Part shown: positions 1-9,055 of the stretch, one piece after another
Layout of the letters: the number at the start of each line of letters is the position of its first letter
How positions within the stretch are numbered: the first letter of the stretch is position 1
NCBI GenBank assembly: GCA_938034415.1
Contig: CALHLE010000009.1
Coordinates: 100,601 to 164,600, forward strand
Length of the DNA: 64,000 nt
Direction: 5' to 3'
From: an uncultured Anaerolineae bacterium
Lineage (GTDB): Bacteria; Chloroflexota; Anaerolineae; J036; Brachytrichaceae
Notes under the pieces: generated by a model
Told to the model about the DNA's origin: nothing
What the model saw: the letters and a program-made list of their open reading frames with translations, nothing else
Databases searched by the model: none
Position numbers and translations under genes: made by a program

Positions 1-18
1 CAAGCCCCAATTCACAAG

Positions 19-24
19 TAGAAT
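19..24 (+). promoter_or_regulatory. -10 box of leaderless type before first gene
   Basis: TAGAAT lies 8 bases before the ATG at 33, so transcription would begin at or next to the start codon. No Shine-Dalgarno sequence is present. The -35 region is mostly outside the window. Confidence 0.5.
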
Positions 25-32
25 CGCATATT

Positions 33-1253
33 ATGAACGACGCTTCGGGCTTCAATCGCTGGTTCATCGTCACCGTCGCTCTGGTCGTCGGGTTTCTCAT
101 CGGCATCGCCTGCGCCGCCTATCTGGCCTATGCCTGGGTGCCGGCCGACATCATCCTGCGCGATGCGCCACCGCGCTTGTTGCGCTTCGATCCCGCCGGC
201 GAACGGCCCGACTATCGCGATGTCTATGTGGCCCGCGTTGCGGCGCGCTATGCGCTAGCCTTGCAGGCTGAGCAGCCCGAGGCTGCCTTGCTCCAAGCGC
301 AGCAGGCGTTGGGGGTGACGACAGGCGATGCCACGCCGCTCGAAGCGTTGGCGATGGCGCGCAGCGCCGAGCAGGCCGCGCGCAACGAGAATGCTCGCGA
401 AGGCGCCGACCCCAACCAGGGATGGTTCACGTTGGCGGATCAGAATAACCTCGCTTTGCTGGCTGAGCGTCTGGAGCAAGTGAAGGATCAAAAGCCGGTC
501 ATCGCCCAGTCGGTGATCGAGGCGCGCCGGAATGCGGCGTTGTTCGGCGGGGTGCTGCTGCTGTTGTGGATTGCCCTGCTGACCGGCCTGCTGCTGCTCG
601 TCGTGAATTGGCTCAAGCCTGCGCCGACGGCGGCCGCCGCCGCGCCGGTGGGCGCGCCCCGTGTTGACCGCGAGGCCGAAGTGCGTCCGGCGACCGTGGT
701 CAACGTCAACGTCGGCGATGGGCAGGCTGCCGTGGCGGCGCCGGCGGCCGCGCCCACCGAGCCTGGCGTTATTCCCACGCTCTACTCGCCTTCGCCGGTG
801 CGCGTCGGTTCACCGTTGCCCGGCGAGTCGCTTATCAACACCTTCCACGCCGTTTATGAGCATGGCAATGAGAACTTCGATGAGGGGTTTCAGATTAGCG
901 CGACCAGCGGTGAACTGATCGGCGAGTGCGGCGCATCGGTCGCCGACCGCGTCAGCTTGACGTCGCCCTCGCGGGTAACGGCGCTGGCGATTTGGACGTT
1001 CGATAAGAACGACTTCCATAGCACGACTAAGGTGATGCTTACCCCATACGCCTATCGCAACAACGTGATGCGCAGCAAGCTGGCGGCGCGCGGGGAGCTG
1101 GTGCAGGCGGGGCCGGGCATCTTCGAGATCGCCACCTCGACGTTGCGCGTCGAAGTCGAGGTGCGCAACCTGCAATTGCTGCCGCTCGACGGCGATCCCG
1201 ATGGCTACTTCCAGCGAGCGGAATTGGAGTTCCGCGTATACAAGAAACCATGA
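33..1253 (+). CDS. Two-pass membrane protein of unknown function
   Basis: This 406-residue protein is not recognised as a named family. It has one hydrophobic segment near residues 11-33 and a second near 170-192, separated by a soluble stretch rich in Ala, Glu and Gln that includes the words QLAL-like helical repeats. An Ala/Pro-rich linker (about 200-250) follows, then a C-terminal domain of about 150 residues with beta-rich character, probably on one side of the membrane. The start at 33 is supported by a TAGAAT box 8 bases upstream. It heads a same-strand run of six genes, and the next ORF overlaps its 3' end. Function is unknown. Confidence 0.75.
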   Translation: MNDASGFNRWFIVTVALVVGFLIGIACAAYLAYAWVPADIILRDAPPRLLRFDPAGERPDYRDVYVARVAARYALALQAEQPEAALLQAQQALGVTTGDATPLEALAMARSAEQAARNENAREGADPNQGWFTLADQNNLALLAERLEQVKDQKPVIAQSVIEARRNAALFGGVLLLLWIALLTGLLLLVVNWLKPAPTAAAAAPVGAPRVDREAEVRPATVVNVNVGDGQAAVAAPAAAPTEPGVIPTLYSPSPVRVGSPLPGESLINTFHAVYEHGNENFDEGFQISATSGELIGECGASVADRVSLTSPSRVTALAIWTFDKNDFHSTTKVMLTPYAYRNNVMRSKLAARGELVQAGPGIFEIATSTLRVEVEVRNLQLLPLDGDPDGYFQRAELEFRVYKKP

Positions 1254-2133
1254 TCTCGGCGCGCTGGCCGCGCGCGGCGCGTGGCTCTCGCGTCTGCAGC
1301 GCGCGCGGCGCATCCTCGATCGCCTCGATTGGTGGCACGTGGATGAGTGGATCGCCAGCGACCTGTGGTCGTTTGACGATGGCGACGCCGCGCTCCTGCT
1401 CACGCCGCTCGATCTGTCCGAGGCCGATGCGCTCGATGCGACATGCGCCGGCGTGGCCTGGTTGCGCTGGTGCGCCGTTGCCGATGGCCGGTCTCCGGCG
1501 GCCCACTTGGCTAATGTGTTTGGCGAAGCCGAGGCGCGCCTGGCGTCGCGCGGCGCGCGCGAGGTGTGGTGCGTCGTTCATTCGTCTGAATGGATCAAGC
1601 CTTATCTGCGCGATCTGGGCTACCGCGTTGTCGAGCAATTGCTCACCTTCCAGATCGCGCCATGGCGTGTGTCGAATGCGCCGCTGCGCCTCACCGGATT
1701 GCAGGTGCGCCCGGCGCACGCAGCCGATCTCGAAGCGCTATGCGCGTTGGATGCGCGCGCCTTCGATGAGCCATGGCGCTATGCGCCTGCGCTGATGCGG
1801 CGTGCGGTGGCGCGGGCGTTTGCCACTACGGTGGCCTTGTATGGCGGGTCGCCGGTCGGCTATGCGTGTGCGGTTCTGCATGAGGGGAATGGTCACGTCG
1901 TGCGGTTGGCCGTTCAGCCGGAACTGCGCCGTCGGGGAATCGGCGCGGAGTTGCTGTGCGACGTGGTGATGCGGCTGGCGCGGGCCGGCGCGCGCGTGGT
2001 CTCGCTCAACACGCAGGCCGGCAATTACGCGGCGCAGCGGCTGTATCGTCGGCTGGGGTTCGCGCCGGTGGGCGAGAAGCTGACGGTCATGCGTAAAGTG
2101 CTCGCGCGCGAAGCAATGGGAGGGACGGCGTGA
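1201..2133 (+). CDS. GNAT family N-acetyltransferase
   Basis: The C-terminal half carries a clear GNAT acetyl-CoA binding motif (RLAVQPELRRRGIGAELL) followed by the usual NxxAxxLYxxLGF element (AQRLYRRLGF), so it probably transfers an acetyl group to an amine or to a protein N-terminus. The N-terminal ~140 residues look like a second, degenerate GNAT-like fold. At 310 residues it is about twice the length of a single-domain GNAT. The annotated ATG overlaps the previous gene by 53 bases; a GTG at 1339 is an alternative start. The stop overlaps the next gene's GTG (GTGA), indicating translational coupling with the amidase. The substrate is unknown. Confidence 0.8.
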   Translation: MATSSERNWSSAYTRNHDLGALAARGAWLSRLQRARRILDRLDWWHVDEWIASDLWSFDDGDAALLLTPLDLSEADALDATCAGVAWLRWCAVADGRSPAAHLANVFGEAEARLASRGAREVWCVVHSSEWIKPYLRDLGYRVVEQLLTFQIAPWRVSNAPLRLTGLQVRPAHAADLEALCALDARAFDEPWRYAPALMRRAVARAFATTVALYGGSPVGYACAVLHEGNGHVVRLAVQPELRRRGIGAELLCDVVMRLARAGARVVSLNTQAGNYAAQRLYRRLGFAPVGEKLTVMRKVLAREAMGGTA

Positions 2134-3011
2134 AGCGTGCTCCGACGCATAAGCCCGCCAAGGACCAGCGCGTGCAGCGCAGCAGCATCCGTCGCGCCCA
2201 AGCCGCCGGCAAAAGCCGGGCGCGCGCGCAGTCGCGGCAGGTAGCTGCTGCCGGCGCCGCCAGCACGCCAGAGCATGAGACAGCGGCTATCTTTCCGCGC
2301 GTGGCGCGGCGCCGGTTTATCGGGCTGATGATGGCGATTGCGCTTGCCGGCCTGGCGATCATCGCGCTGCAGAATGCGCCGCGCTGGCTGTCGGCAGCCA
2401 CGCAGGCGCAAGCTACAGCCGATGCAGCGCTGCTCGAAGCGACGCGCAGCGCCGCCGTTGCGACGCAGGATGCGGCGCGCATCGGCATCGTCAGCGGTCA
2501 TCGCGGCCACGACAGCGGTGCCGTGTGCGACGATGGCTTGACTGAGGCGACGCTGAATTTTGCGCATGCGACTCGCGTGGCCGAAGTGCTGCGCGCCGAA
2601 GGCTACATCGTGGATGTGCTGGATGAGTTTGATCCTCGGTTGCGCGGCTATCGGGCGCGCGCCTTGCTCAGCATCCATGCCGACTCGTGCGCGCGCATTA
2701 ACGACTTGGCCACCGGCTTCAAGGTGGCGCGCGCTGCGCACAGTCGAGCGCCGGATGAGTCGGATCGCCTGGTCGCTTGTTTGACGGCGCGTTATGGGTC
2801 GCGCACCGGCCTGCGCTTCCACGCCAACACTGTCACGCGCGACATGACGCAGTATCACGCCTTTGATGAGATTGCGCCTGAGACGCCGGCCGCTATCATC
2901 GAAACCGGTTTCATGTACCTCGACCGGCCGTTGCTGGAAGGCCGGCCGCAGGTGGTGGCCCAGGGCATCGTCGAGGGACTGCTGTGTTTTCTGCGCGGCG
3001 AGACCCCATGA
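2130..3011 (+). CDS. N-acetylmuramoyl-L-alanine amidase (Amidase_3-like)
   Basis: After a basic, disordered N-terminus and one membrane anchor (about residues 65-85), the protein shows Amidase_3 zinc-site features: a His-containing first motif (SGHRGHDSGA), a glutamate after it (GLTEATLN), SIHADSC for the third ligand region, and IIETGFM for the catalytic glutamate. Such enzymes cleave the amide bond between the glycan and stem peptide of peptidoglycan outside the membrane. The first motif differs from the usual DPGHGG form. The GTG start overlaps the previous stop. It sits next to a YkuD transpeptidase, which supports a wall-remodelling role. Confidence 0.8.
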   Translation: MKRAPTHKPAKDQRVQRSSIRRAQAAGKSRARAQSRQVAAAGAASTPEHETAAIFPRVARRRFIGLMMAIALAGLAIIALQNAPRWLSAATQAQATADAALLEATRSAAVATQDAARIGIVSGHRGHDSGAVCDDGLTEATLNFAHATRVAEVLRAEGYIVDVLDEFDPRLRGYRARALLSIHADSCARINDLATGFKVARAAHSRAPDESDRLVACLTARYGSRTGLRFHANTVTRDMTQYHAFDEIAPETPAAIIETGFMYLDRPLLEGRPQVVAQGIVEGLLCFLRGETP

Positions 3012-3077
3012 GATAGGCGAAGCCCGTTGCTTTGATTCTGAATCCGCATAGTTCGGTCTACAATCCTGTTGTCGGCG

Positions 3078-3863
3078 ATGGCGTTTCTCGGAAGGCTGCT
3101 GCGATTGGTTGCGCTGTGCGTGATGATGGCGCTGCTGTTGGCCGCTATTCCGCTGGTTGTCTCGGCGGAACGCCGGGCGCAGCCGGTAGCCCAGCCCTTG
3201 GCCCGCGAAACCGCGCAGCCTCAACCCCGACAGGTCGCAGCGTCAGAAAGCGCCCGCCCCGCTGCTGCGGCGCAAATCCCAGTCGCCGCCCCGACGGTTC
3301 CGGCCACCCCATCGCCGCGCGTTGCGGTTGTAGGCGCGATACAGCCGCCTGCGCAGGTCGTCGCCGCCGTTCCAACTGCCCCATCGCCGCGCACTACGTT
3401 TGTGGCGCAAGCGCCGGTTCAGCCCGTCAACGTCCAACCGGCGGTTGCTGCATCCTTGCCGCAAGATGCGCCGGCCAAGGCGGTATACGATGCGAATACC
3501 GCGCCAATGCGCCGGGGGAAGTGGATCGAGGTAATCCTGGCGGAGCAGCGGCTGATCGCCTGGGAGGATGGTCGAATGGTGATGACGACGCTGGTCTCGA
3601 CCGGGGCGCAAGATACGCCGACGGTTCGCGGCGTCTTTCGCATCTACCGCAAACTTGATTCGCAACACATGCGGGGCAGAGGTTACGATTTGCCCAACGT
3701 GCCGTATGTGATGTACTTCAAGGGCAGTTACGCCATGCACGGCACGTATTGGCACAACAATTTTGGCCAGCCCATGAGTCACGGCTGCGTCAACATCCCT
3801 ACCGGCAAGGCCGCCTGGTTGTACGGCTGGGCGCCGCTGGGCACGGTCGTGGTGGTGCGTTGA
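3078..3863 (+). CDS. L,D-transpeptidase, YkuD family
   Basis: The C-terminal ~120 residues are a YkuD domain with the catalytic His and Cys motif (MHGTYWHN ... SHGCVNIP). These enzymes crosslink peptidoglycan stem peptides or attach proteins to them, outside the membrane. An N-terminal signal anchor (about residues 1-25) is followed by a long Pro/Ala/Val-rich spacer (about 30-125). The ATG at 3078 is chosen over the upstream TTG at 3069; a TACAAT box ends 13 bases before it. The neighbour upstream is an amidase. The stop overlaps the next gene's TTG (TTGA). Confidence 0.88.
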   Translation: MAFLGRLLRLVALCVMMALLLAAIPLVVSAERRAQPVAQPLARETAQPQPRQVAASESARPAAAAQIPVAAPTVPATPSPRVAVVGAIQPPAQVVAAVPTAPSPRTTFVAQAPVQPVNVQPAVAASLPQDAPAKAVYDANTAPMRRGKWIEVILAEQRLIAWEDGRMVMTTLVSTGAQDTPTVRGVFRIYRKLDSQHMRGRGYDLPNVPYVMYFKGSYAMHGTYWHNNFGQPMSHGCVNIPTGKAAWLYGWAPLGTVVVVR

Positions 3864-4720
3864 AGGTCTCTAGGCGAGGCGGCCTAGCGCTCTGCGCTGC
3901 GTTGGTCGCAGCGGCAGCGGCTTTTCTTATCTTGCGCCCGATCGTGGAAGCCGAGCGGCGCTGGCAGGCGCTGCGCGCGCGGGGGGTGTTGCGCGTCGGC
4001 ATCGATCCGGGCGTCCGCCCGTTTTCGTTCTACGGCGCGGATGGTTGGGAAGGAATGGATGCCGATGTAGCGCGCGAGGCAGCGCGGCGCTTGGGGCTGC
4101 GCGTGGAGGCCGTGCCGGTGGGCTATGATGGCCTCTACGACGCGCTGATTGCCGGCTATGCCGATGTTGCGATGTCGGCCCTGGTGGTAGATCCGACGCG
4201 GACGGCTGATTTTCGCTATAGCCGCCCATATTTCGATGCCGGCTTGCGCGCGGTGGCGCTGGCGCCGTTGCGTTTGGATCGTCCCGAAGATCTGCGCGGG
4301 CGCTGCGTCGTCGCCGCGCTGGGCGGCGAGGCGGACCGCCTGACGCGCTGGCTGGAACGGCGCACGCCGGGGTTAAAGCGCCGCGTGGTTGCGGACGAAG
4401 CTGCCGCCCTGGCTGAAATTCGCATGGGCAGATGTGAGGTGGCGGTCGTCGGCGGGCAAGCGGCCACACAGGCCGGATGCGCGCCAATTGCCGATTGGGG
4501 TAACACAGCAGCGGTGCGCTGCCTCAACCTTCGCCCGACTGAGTACACCATGGCGATGTTGGGCGTGGATGGGCGACTGGCCGTTGAACTTGATCGCGTC
4601 CTGTCGCAGATGGGCAACGACGGCGCCCTGGCGCGCATCGCTCGAAAGTGGCTCGCTATCAGGACTACCGACATCGCCGACGCCGACGACACAAATAACA
4701 CCAACGACACCAACCAATAA
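3860..4720 (+). CDS. Extracellular solute-binding protein, family 3
   Basis: It resembles periplasmic amino-acid binding proteins: the start of the mature domain (LRVGIDPGVRPFSF), MDADVAREAARRLGL, an ADVAMSAL-type motif and YSRPYFDAGLRAV are all typical of SBP_bac_3. A single N-terminal hydrophobic segment suggests membrane anchoring without a lipobox. The TTG start overlaps the YkuD stop, implying coupling. The C-terminus ends in a low-complexity Asp/Asn/Thr tail. No ABC permease or ATPase lies nearby, so it may be a sensor, act on wall fragments, or serve a transporter elsewhere; the ligand is unknown. Confidence 0.8.
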   Translation: MKVSRRGGLALCAALVAAAAAFLILRPIVEAERRWQALRARGVLRVGIDPGVRPFSFYGADGWEGMDADVAREAARRLGLRVEAVPVGYDGLYDALIAGYADVAMSALVVDPTRTADFRYSRPYFDAGLRAVALAPLRLDRPEDLRGRCVVAALGGEADRLTRWLERRTPGLKRRVVADEAAALAEIRMGRCEVAVVGGQAATQAGCAPIADWGNTAAVRCLNLRPTEYTMAMLGVDGRLAVELDRVLSQMGNDGALARIARKWLAIRTTDIADADDTNNTNDTNQ

Positions 4721-4731
4721 GGAGACCCTGC

Positions 4732-5745
4732 ATGGAATACCGACCCCTCGGACGAACCGGCGTAAAAGTGAGCGTCTTGTGCCTGGGTTGCATGATGTTC
4801 GGCGGTAAGACCTCGCCTGAAGATTCGTATGCCATCATTGACCGCGCGATTGACGCCGGCATCAACTTCCTCGACACGGCCAACGTCTACACGCGCGGCC
4901 GAAGTGAGGAGGTCGTCGGTGAGGCGCTCAAGCGCAACGGCAAGCGCGACCGCATCGTGCTGGCCACGAAGGTGCATGGGGTGATGGCCGACGATGATCC
5001 CAACATGAGCGGCAACAGCCGCCGACACATCATCCAGCAGTGTGAAGCAAGCCTGAGACGACTGCAAACGGATTGGATTGACCTGTATCAGATTCACCGG
5101 CCGCAGTCATCCATCCCGATTGATGAGACGCTGCGCGCGTTGGATGACCTGGTGCGCGCGGGCAAGGTGCGCTACATCGGCACAACTACCTTTGCCGCAT
5201 GGCAGTTGATGGAGTCGCTGATGGTCTCGCGCGAGCTGGGGTTGAACCGCTTCGTGTGCGAGCAGCCGCCCTACAACTTGCTGGACCGACGCATCGAGCG
5301 CGAGCTGATCCCCTTCGCGCAGACCTACGGCTTTGGGCTGATCCCGTGGAGTCCGCTGGCCGGCGGCCTGTTGACCGGCAAATACGACCGCAACGCGCCA
5401 CCGCCGGAAGGCACGCGCTTCTTCGACTACAAAGACAATCCCATCTTGTCTCGGCGCTGGAATGCCGCGGCGCTTGAAGCTGTGGAAGCTTATAAGGGCT
5501 ACCTGCAGGAGCGCGGCGGCTGCACGTTGTCGCAGTTCGCGCTGGCCTGGTGCATGAGCCAGCCGGGGATCACCTCGCCCATCATCGGCCCACGCACAAT
5601 GGAACAGCTCGAAGACAACCTCAAGGCGCTAGACGTGACGATCACCGATGAAGACCGGGCCAAAGTAGACGCGATTGTGCCCAAGGGAGGCATGGTCGCG
5701 CCGTACTACGAGGCCGACTTCGGGCCGCATCTGTTTCGGGTGTAG
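4732..5745 (+). CDS. Aldo/keto reductase
   Basis: This 337-residue TIM-barrel oxidoreductase has the family N-terminus (YRPLGRTGVKVS), the catalytic Asp and Tyr region (FLDTANVYTRGRSEE), a Lys in ATKVHG and the IDLYQIHRP motif with the conserved His. The C-terminal NADPH-binding part (SPIIGPRTMEQLEDN) is complete. It would reduce aldehydes or ketones with NADPH in the cytoplasm. A good ribosome site (AAGGAG) precedes the ATG, 11 bases after the preceding gene. A GTAG-type palindrome follows the stop. The physiological substrate is not evident. Confidence 0.9.
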   Translation: MEYRPLGRTGVKVSVLCLGCMMFGGKTSPEDSYAIIDRAIDAGINFLDTANVYTRGRSEEVVGEALKRNGKRDRIVLATKVHGVMADDDPNMSGNSRRHIIQQCEASLRRLQTDWIDLYQIHRPQSSIPIDETLRALDDLVRAGKVRYIGTTTFAAWQLMESLMVSRELGLNRFVCEQPPYNLLDRRIERELIPFAQTYGFGLIPWSPLAGGLLTGKYDRNAPPPEGTRFFDYKDNPILSRRWNAAALEAVEAYKGYLQERGGCTLSQFALAWCMSQPGITSPIIGPRTMEQLEDNLKALDVTITDEDRAKVDAIVPKGGMVAPYYEADFGPHLFRV

Positions 5746-5773
5746 CAGCGCGCTGTGAATAAGCCGGTGGATG

Positions 5774-5794
5774 GGCGAAGGCGTTGCCTTCGCC
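5774..5794. repeat. REP-like palindrome, copy 1
   Basis: Perfect 9-bp arms (GGCGAAGGC / GCCTTCGCC) separated by GTT, followed by TACCC. It lies between the convergent aldo/keto reductase and MFS genes and matches four other copies in the window. Confidence 0.7.
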
Positions 5795-5849
5795 TACCCG
5801 GTGGGCATTCCCGCACAGGCGCTGGGTGCAATCTGAACCTGCGATGGCG

Positions 5850-7100
5850 TCAGCCTTCACGCCCCTTCATCTCCGGCACGAGGATCAGGGATGCGACCAG
5901 GATGAGCGCGGCGCACATCAGCGCGATGGCGCCGATGTCCAACGTCTGCGTTAGCTGAAAGGCTAGGATCGGCGCCACGATCCCCCGCACGCCGGTGAAG
6001 AACGTGTGAACGCTCATGTATTCGGCCACGCGATCGTTCGGGGCGAACTTGGTCACCCACAGGCTCCAGGCAATCTCGCCGCCGGCGTTCGACGCGCCGA
6101 AAATGGCCGCTCCGGCAGCCAGGCCGAACGCGCCGACGCCCGTGAAGAACGACGCGATGCCCAGCGCGAATCCGACGTTCAGGATGATGCGCAGCAGAAA
6201 GAAGTTCATCCGGTCGAACAGCCGGCCCCACAGCGGCGTGAGCGCCAGCCGGGCCACGCTTGGGATCATGACCGTGTAGAGGGCGATCTGCTGCGGGGCG
6301 AGCGCCAGGCCGTACTTCGGATTGGCCAGAAACTCGACGCGCAGCGGCAGCATCATCAGATTGGCGAAGCCCATGAGCATCCATGAGGCCAGCGTCCAGC
6401 GCAGCGTCCGGTCGGTGCGCAGGATTTTGAGCGAGTCGAACGCGCCGAGGAACGCGCCGCGCGAGGTGATGCCCAAATGGGCTGAGGCGCTGCTGCGCGG
6501 TTCGGCCAGTGCGTGGCGCAGCGCGCGCGACGGGATGCGCGACAGGCAGTAGGCCGCAGCGGCGAAAGCGATTGCGAATGCGGCCAACAGCCAGCGGAAG
6601 CGCGCCAAGTCAGTGGTGAGCAGCCGCCCGGCTAACTCGGCGAAGGCCGCTGCTGCCGCTACGCGGATGACGAAGGTGCGCGCGACGTATCGGCCGCGCT
6701 CGCGTGGGGCGTAATTGTCCTGGTAGGTCGCCGTCAGGAGCGGGATGATCGCGTTGGCCGCGCCGATGGCGATCACCGTTGCGATCACCAACACCGCGAG
6801 CGTCGGCAAAGCAGCGGCGCACAGCATCGCCAGCGCTCCGCCGGCCATCATCCATGCTGCGACGCGCATGATCGGCTGGCCGGAGCGTTCTACCCACGGC
6901 ACCAACCACAATGAAAGCAACAAACCGATGTTGCCGGCAGCGGCAATCAGCGACTTTGGCGTTGGGCCGGCATCGAAGGCTTTAACGGCGATCAGCAGCA
7001 AAAAGGTGGTGCTGGCGGTCTCGATGACGCCCTGGGGGATGGCGCGCAGCCGGTCGTAGCGATAGGTGAGCCGCGCGCGCGTGAGTGCGGAGGCGGTCAA
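5850..7100 (-). CDS. MFS family transporter
   Basis: The translated protein has about twelve hydrophobic segments and a loop of the MFS type between helices 2 and 3 (WVERSGQ) and again mid-protein (LWGRLFDRM). The ORF track starts at 7319 inside the aldolase gene; that N-terminus is a shadow. A TTG at 7100, just after the aldolase stop, gives a normal ~416-residue MFS protein starting before the first helix. It follows a KDPG-type aldolase on the same strand and opposes a sugar-acid dehydratase, so uptake of a sugar acid is a reasonable guess. The start codon is uncertain. Confidence 0.8.
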   Translation of the reverse strand: MTASALTRARLTYRYDRLRAIPQGVIETASTTFLLLIAVKAFDAGPTPKSLIAAAGNIGLLLSLWLVPWVERSGQPIMRVAAWMMAGGALAMLCAAALPTLAVLVIATVIAIGAANAIIPLLTATYQDNYAPRERGRYVARTFVIRVAAAAAFAELAGRLLTTDLARFRWLLAAFAIAFAAAAYCLSRIPSRALRHALAEPRSSASAHLGITSRGAFLGAFDSLKILRTDRTLRWTLASWMLMGFANLMMLPLRVEFLANPKYGLALAPQQIALYTVMIPSVARLALTPLWGRLFDRMNFFLLRIILNVGFALGIASFFTGVGAFGLAAGAAIFGASNAGGEIAWSLWVTKFAPNDRVAEYMSVHTFFTGVRGIVAPILAFQLTQTLDIGAIALMCAALILVASLILVPEMKGREG

Positions 7101-7116
7101 CGCGGCCAGTCGCTCC

Positions 7117-7767
7117 CTAGATCGCTCGAACCCCTTGCGGCTCGAGCGCCAGCGCGCGCGCCAACCGATGCGCGCGTTCGCCGAGTGCTTCGATGCCGCC
7201 GGCTTGCTTGACGTACTCGCCGATGAGCTGGCTACCCATCCCGACGGCGACGGCGCCGGCCTTGATGTATTCGGCGGCGTTGTCCAGCGATACGCCGCCG
7301 GTGGCGACGAACGGCACATGGTTCAACGGCGCGCGCACGGCCTTGAAGTAGCCCAGCTCCGCCGGGAAGAGCTTGATCAAGTGCGCGCCCAGCTCGACGG
7401 CGTTCATGATCTCGGTGGGCGTGTATGCGCCGGGGATCACGCAGATGTCGCGCTCGACGCAGATCGCGACCACGCGCGGGTTGGTGTTCGGCGCGACGAT
7501 GAACTGCGCGCCGGCGCTGATGGCCTCGAACACCTGCGACTCGTTCAGCACCGTGCCCGCGCCGATTAAGAACCGGTCGCCCAGTTCGTCTTTCATTTCG
7601 TGCAGGCCGTTGAGCGCGCCGGGCGAGTTCAGGGTCACTTCGATCGCAGTGATGCCGGCGTCTGCCAGCGCGCGCGCGATCTGCCGGAAGTATCCGGCGT
7701 AGTTGCCGCGCAAGATGGCGATGACGCGCCCGGCCTCGATCATGGATTTGGCGTGTTGTGCATTCAC
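7117..7767 (-). CDS. eda: KDPG/KHG-type 2-keto-3-deoxy-6-phosphogluconate aldolase
   Basis: A 216-residue class I aldolase with the catalytic motifs of the family: IEVTLNSP with the proton-transfer Glu, FLIGAGTVL, and IKLFPAE with the Schiff-base Lys. It splits 2-keto-3-deoxy-6-phospho-sugar acids into pyruvate and glyceraldehyde 3-phosphate in the cytoplasm. A TATACT box ends 11 bases before the ATG. It is divergent from an enolase-superfamily dehydratase 56 bases away, and together they could form a dehydration-cleavage route for a hexonate. Whether the substrate is gluconate- or galactonate-derived cannot be told. Confidence 0.88.
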   Translation of the reverse strand: MNAQHAKSMIEAGRVIAILRGNYAGYFRQIARALADAGITAIEVTLNSPGALNGLHEMKDELGDRFLIGAGTVLNESQVFEAISAGAQFIVAPNTNPRVVAICVERDICVIPGAYTPTEIMNAVELGAHLIKLFPAELGYFKAVRAPLNHVPFVATGGVSLDNAAEYIKAGAVAVGMGSQLIGEYVKQAGGIEALGERAHRLARALALEPQGVRAI

Positions 7768-7823
7768 GGGGTTGAGTATATGCTCATCGGCGAATCATTT
7801 CCGATCTGTGCTGATTCATCACC

Positions 7824-8981
7824 ATGAAAATCACCGACGTTAAGACTTACATCGTCGGCAACCCGTGGAAGAACTGGCTGTTCACGCGCGTCGAGACCGA
7901 CGAGGGCATCCACGGCATCGGCGAGGCGACCGTCAACGGGTTTACCAAATCCGCCGAAGCAGCAGTGCATGAGCTTAAGCGCTTCGTCATCGGCAAAGAC
8001 CCCTTTGACGTTGAGCAGCATTCACTTCGCCTATGGCGCGACTTCTACAGCGATGGCGGACAGATTCATGGTGCGGCGCTCAGCGGCATCGAGTATGCCT
8101 GCTGGGACATCATGGGCAAGGCGCTGGGCGTGCCGGTGTTCAGGTTGCTGGGCGGGCGCTGCCATACGCGACTGCGCGCCTATGCCAACGGCTGGTATCG
8201 CGGCCCGCGCACGCCGGAGAGCTTTCACGAGAAGGCCAAGGTCGTTGTGGCCAAGGGCTACACCGCGCTCAAGTTCGACCCATTTGGGGCGGCCTGGCGC
8301 GTGATGGAGGACCTGGATGACTTTGCGCTGGCCGTGGACATCATCGCTGCCGTGCGCGACGCCGTTGGCCCGAGTGTGGACATCCTGATCGAGGCGCACA
8401 ACCGCTTTTCGGTGCATACGGCGTTGCAGTTTGCCGACGCCATCGCCCCCTACAAACCCACGTGGCTGGAAGCGCCGGTGCCGCCGCAGCGCATCTCTGC
8501 GATGGTCGAGGTGGCGCGTCGAAGCCCAGTGCCCATCGCCTGCGGCGAGGATTTCTACTGCCGCGACCAGTTTGCCGAGTTGCTTCAGCACAACGCGGTG
8601 CACATCATTCAGCTCGAACCGCAGCTCCTGGGCATGACCGCCGCCAAACAGGTGTGCGGCATGGTCAACGCGTTCTACGGCGTGACCGCGCCGCACAGCG
8701 CGCAGGGGCCGCTGTGCTCATTGGCATGCGCGCATCTCAACCTCAGCACGCCCAACTTCTTCATCCATGAGATCTTCGACGACTTCAACGATGATTGGAG
8801 CCAACACATCCTGACCAACCCGGTCAAGGTTGTGGACGGCTACGTCACGCTGAGCGACGACATCGTGGGGTGGGGCAGCGATCTGAACTACGACGAGATC
8901 GCCCGGCATCCTTACAACCCAGACAACTTCCTGCCGCTCTTTCGCGAGGGGTGGGAGAAGCGCGAAGGGGTGAGGGACTGA
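7824..8981 (+). CDS. Enolase-superfamily sugar acid dehydratase (mandelate racemase/MLE type)
   Basis: The N-terminal capping domain (IHGIGEATVNGF) is followed by the barrel with the catalytic KxD pair (ALKFDPFG, near residue 149), metal ligands in IEAHNRF, WLEAPVP and ACGEDF, and the catalytic His region APHSAQGP near residue 290. This fits the mandelate racemase subgroup that dehydrates aldonic acids to 2-keto-3-deoxy acids. Length (385) is normal. Its divergent partner encodes a KDPG-type aldolase, which supports a sugar-acid degradation role. The exact substrate (galactonate, arabinonate and others) is not determined. Confidence 0.87.
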   Translation: MKITDVKTYIVGNPWKNWLFTRVETDEGIHGIGEATVNGFTKSAEAAVHELKRFVIGKDPFDVEQHSLRLWRDFYSDGGQIHGAALSGIEYACWDIMGKALGVPVFRLLGGRCHTRLRAYANGWYRGPRTPESFHEKAKVVVAKGYTALKFDPFGAAWRVMEDLDDFALAVDIIAAVRDAVGPSVDILIEAHNRFSVHTALQFADAIAPYKPTWLEAPVPPQRISAMVEVARRSPVPIACGEDFYCRDQFAELLQHNAVHIIQLEPQLLGMTAAKQVCGMVNAFYGVTAPHSAQGPLCSLACAHLNLSTPNFFIHEIFDDFNDDWSQHILTNPVKVVDGYVTLSDDIVGWGSDLNYDEIARHPYNPDNFLPLFREGWEKREGVRD

Positions 8982-9004
8982 GCGTCACAAGCTCGCGATC
9001 AGTA

Positions 9005-9034
9005 TTGACGCATCGGCGGCGCATCGGGTATCAT
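9005..9034 (+). promoter_or_regulatory. Promoter of tRNA-Thr
   Basis: TTGACG and TATCAT separated by 18 bases, ending 21 bases before the mature tRNA 5' end. Confidence 0.65.
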
Positions 9035-9055
9035 TCGCACAACACCAGCCAGGGC

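Noticed and set aside
2025-3224. 399-residue minus-strand ORF over the amidase gene
   Set aside because: Arg/Gln-rich antisense frame; the plus-strand amidase has zinc-site motifs and coupled start/stop overlaps.
7101-7319. N-terminal part of the MFS ORF in the track
   Set aside because: It lies within the aldolase gene and has no membrane helices; the MFS protein starts after the aldolase stop.
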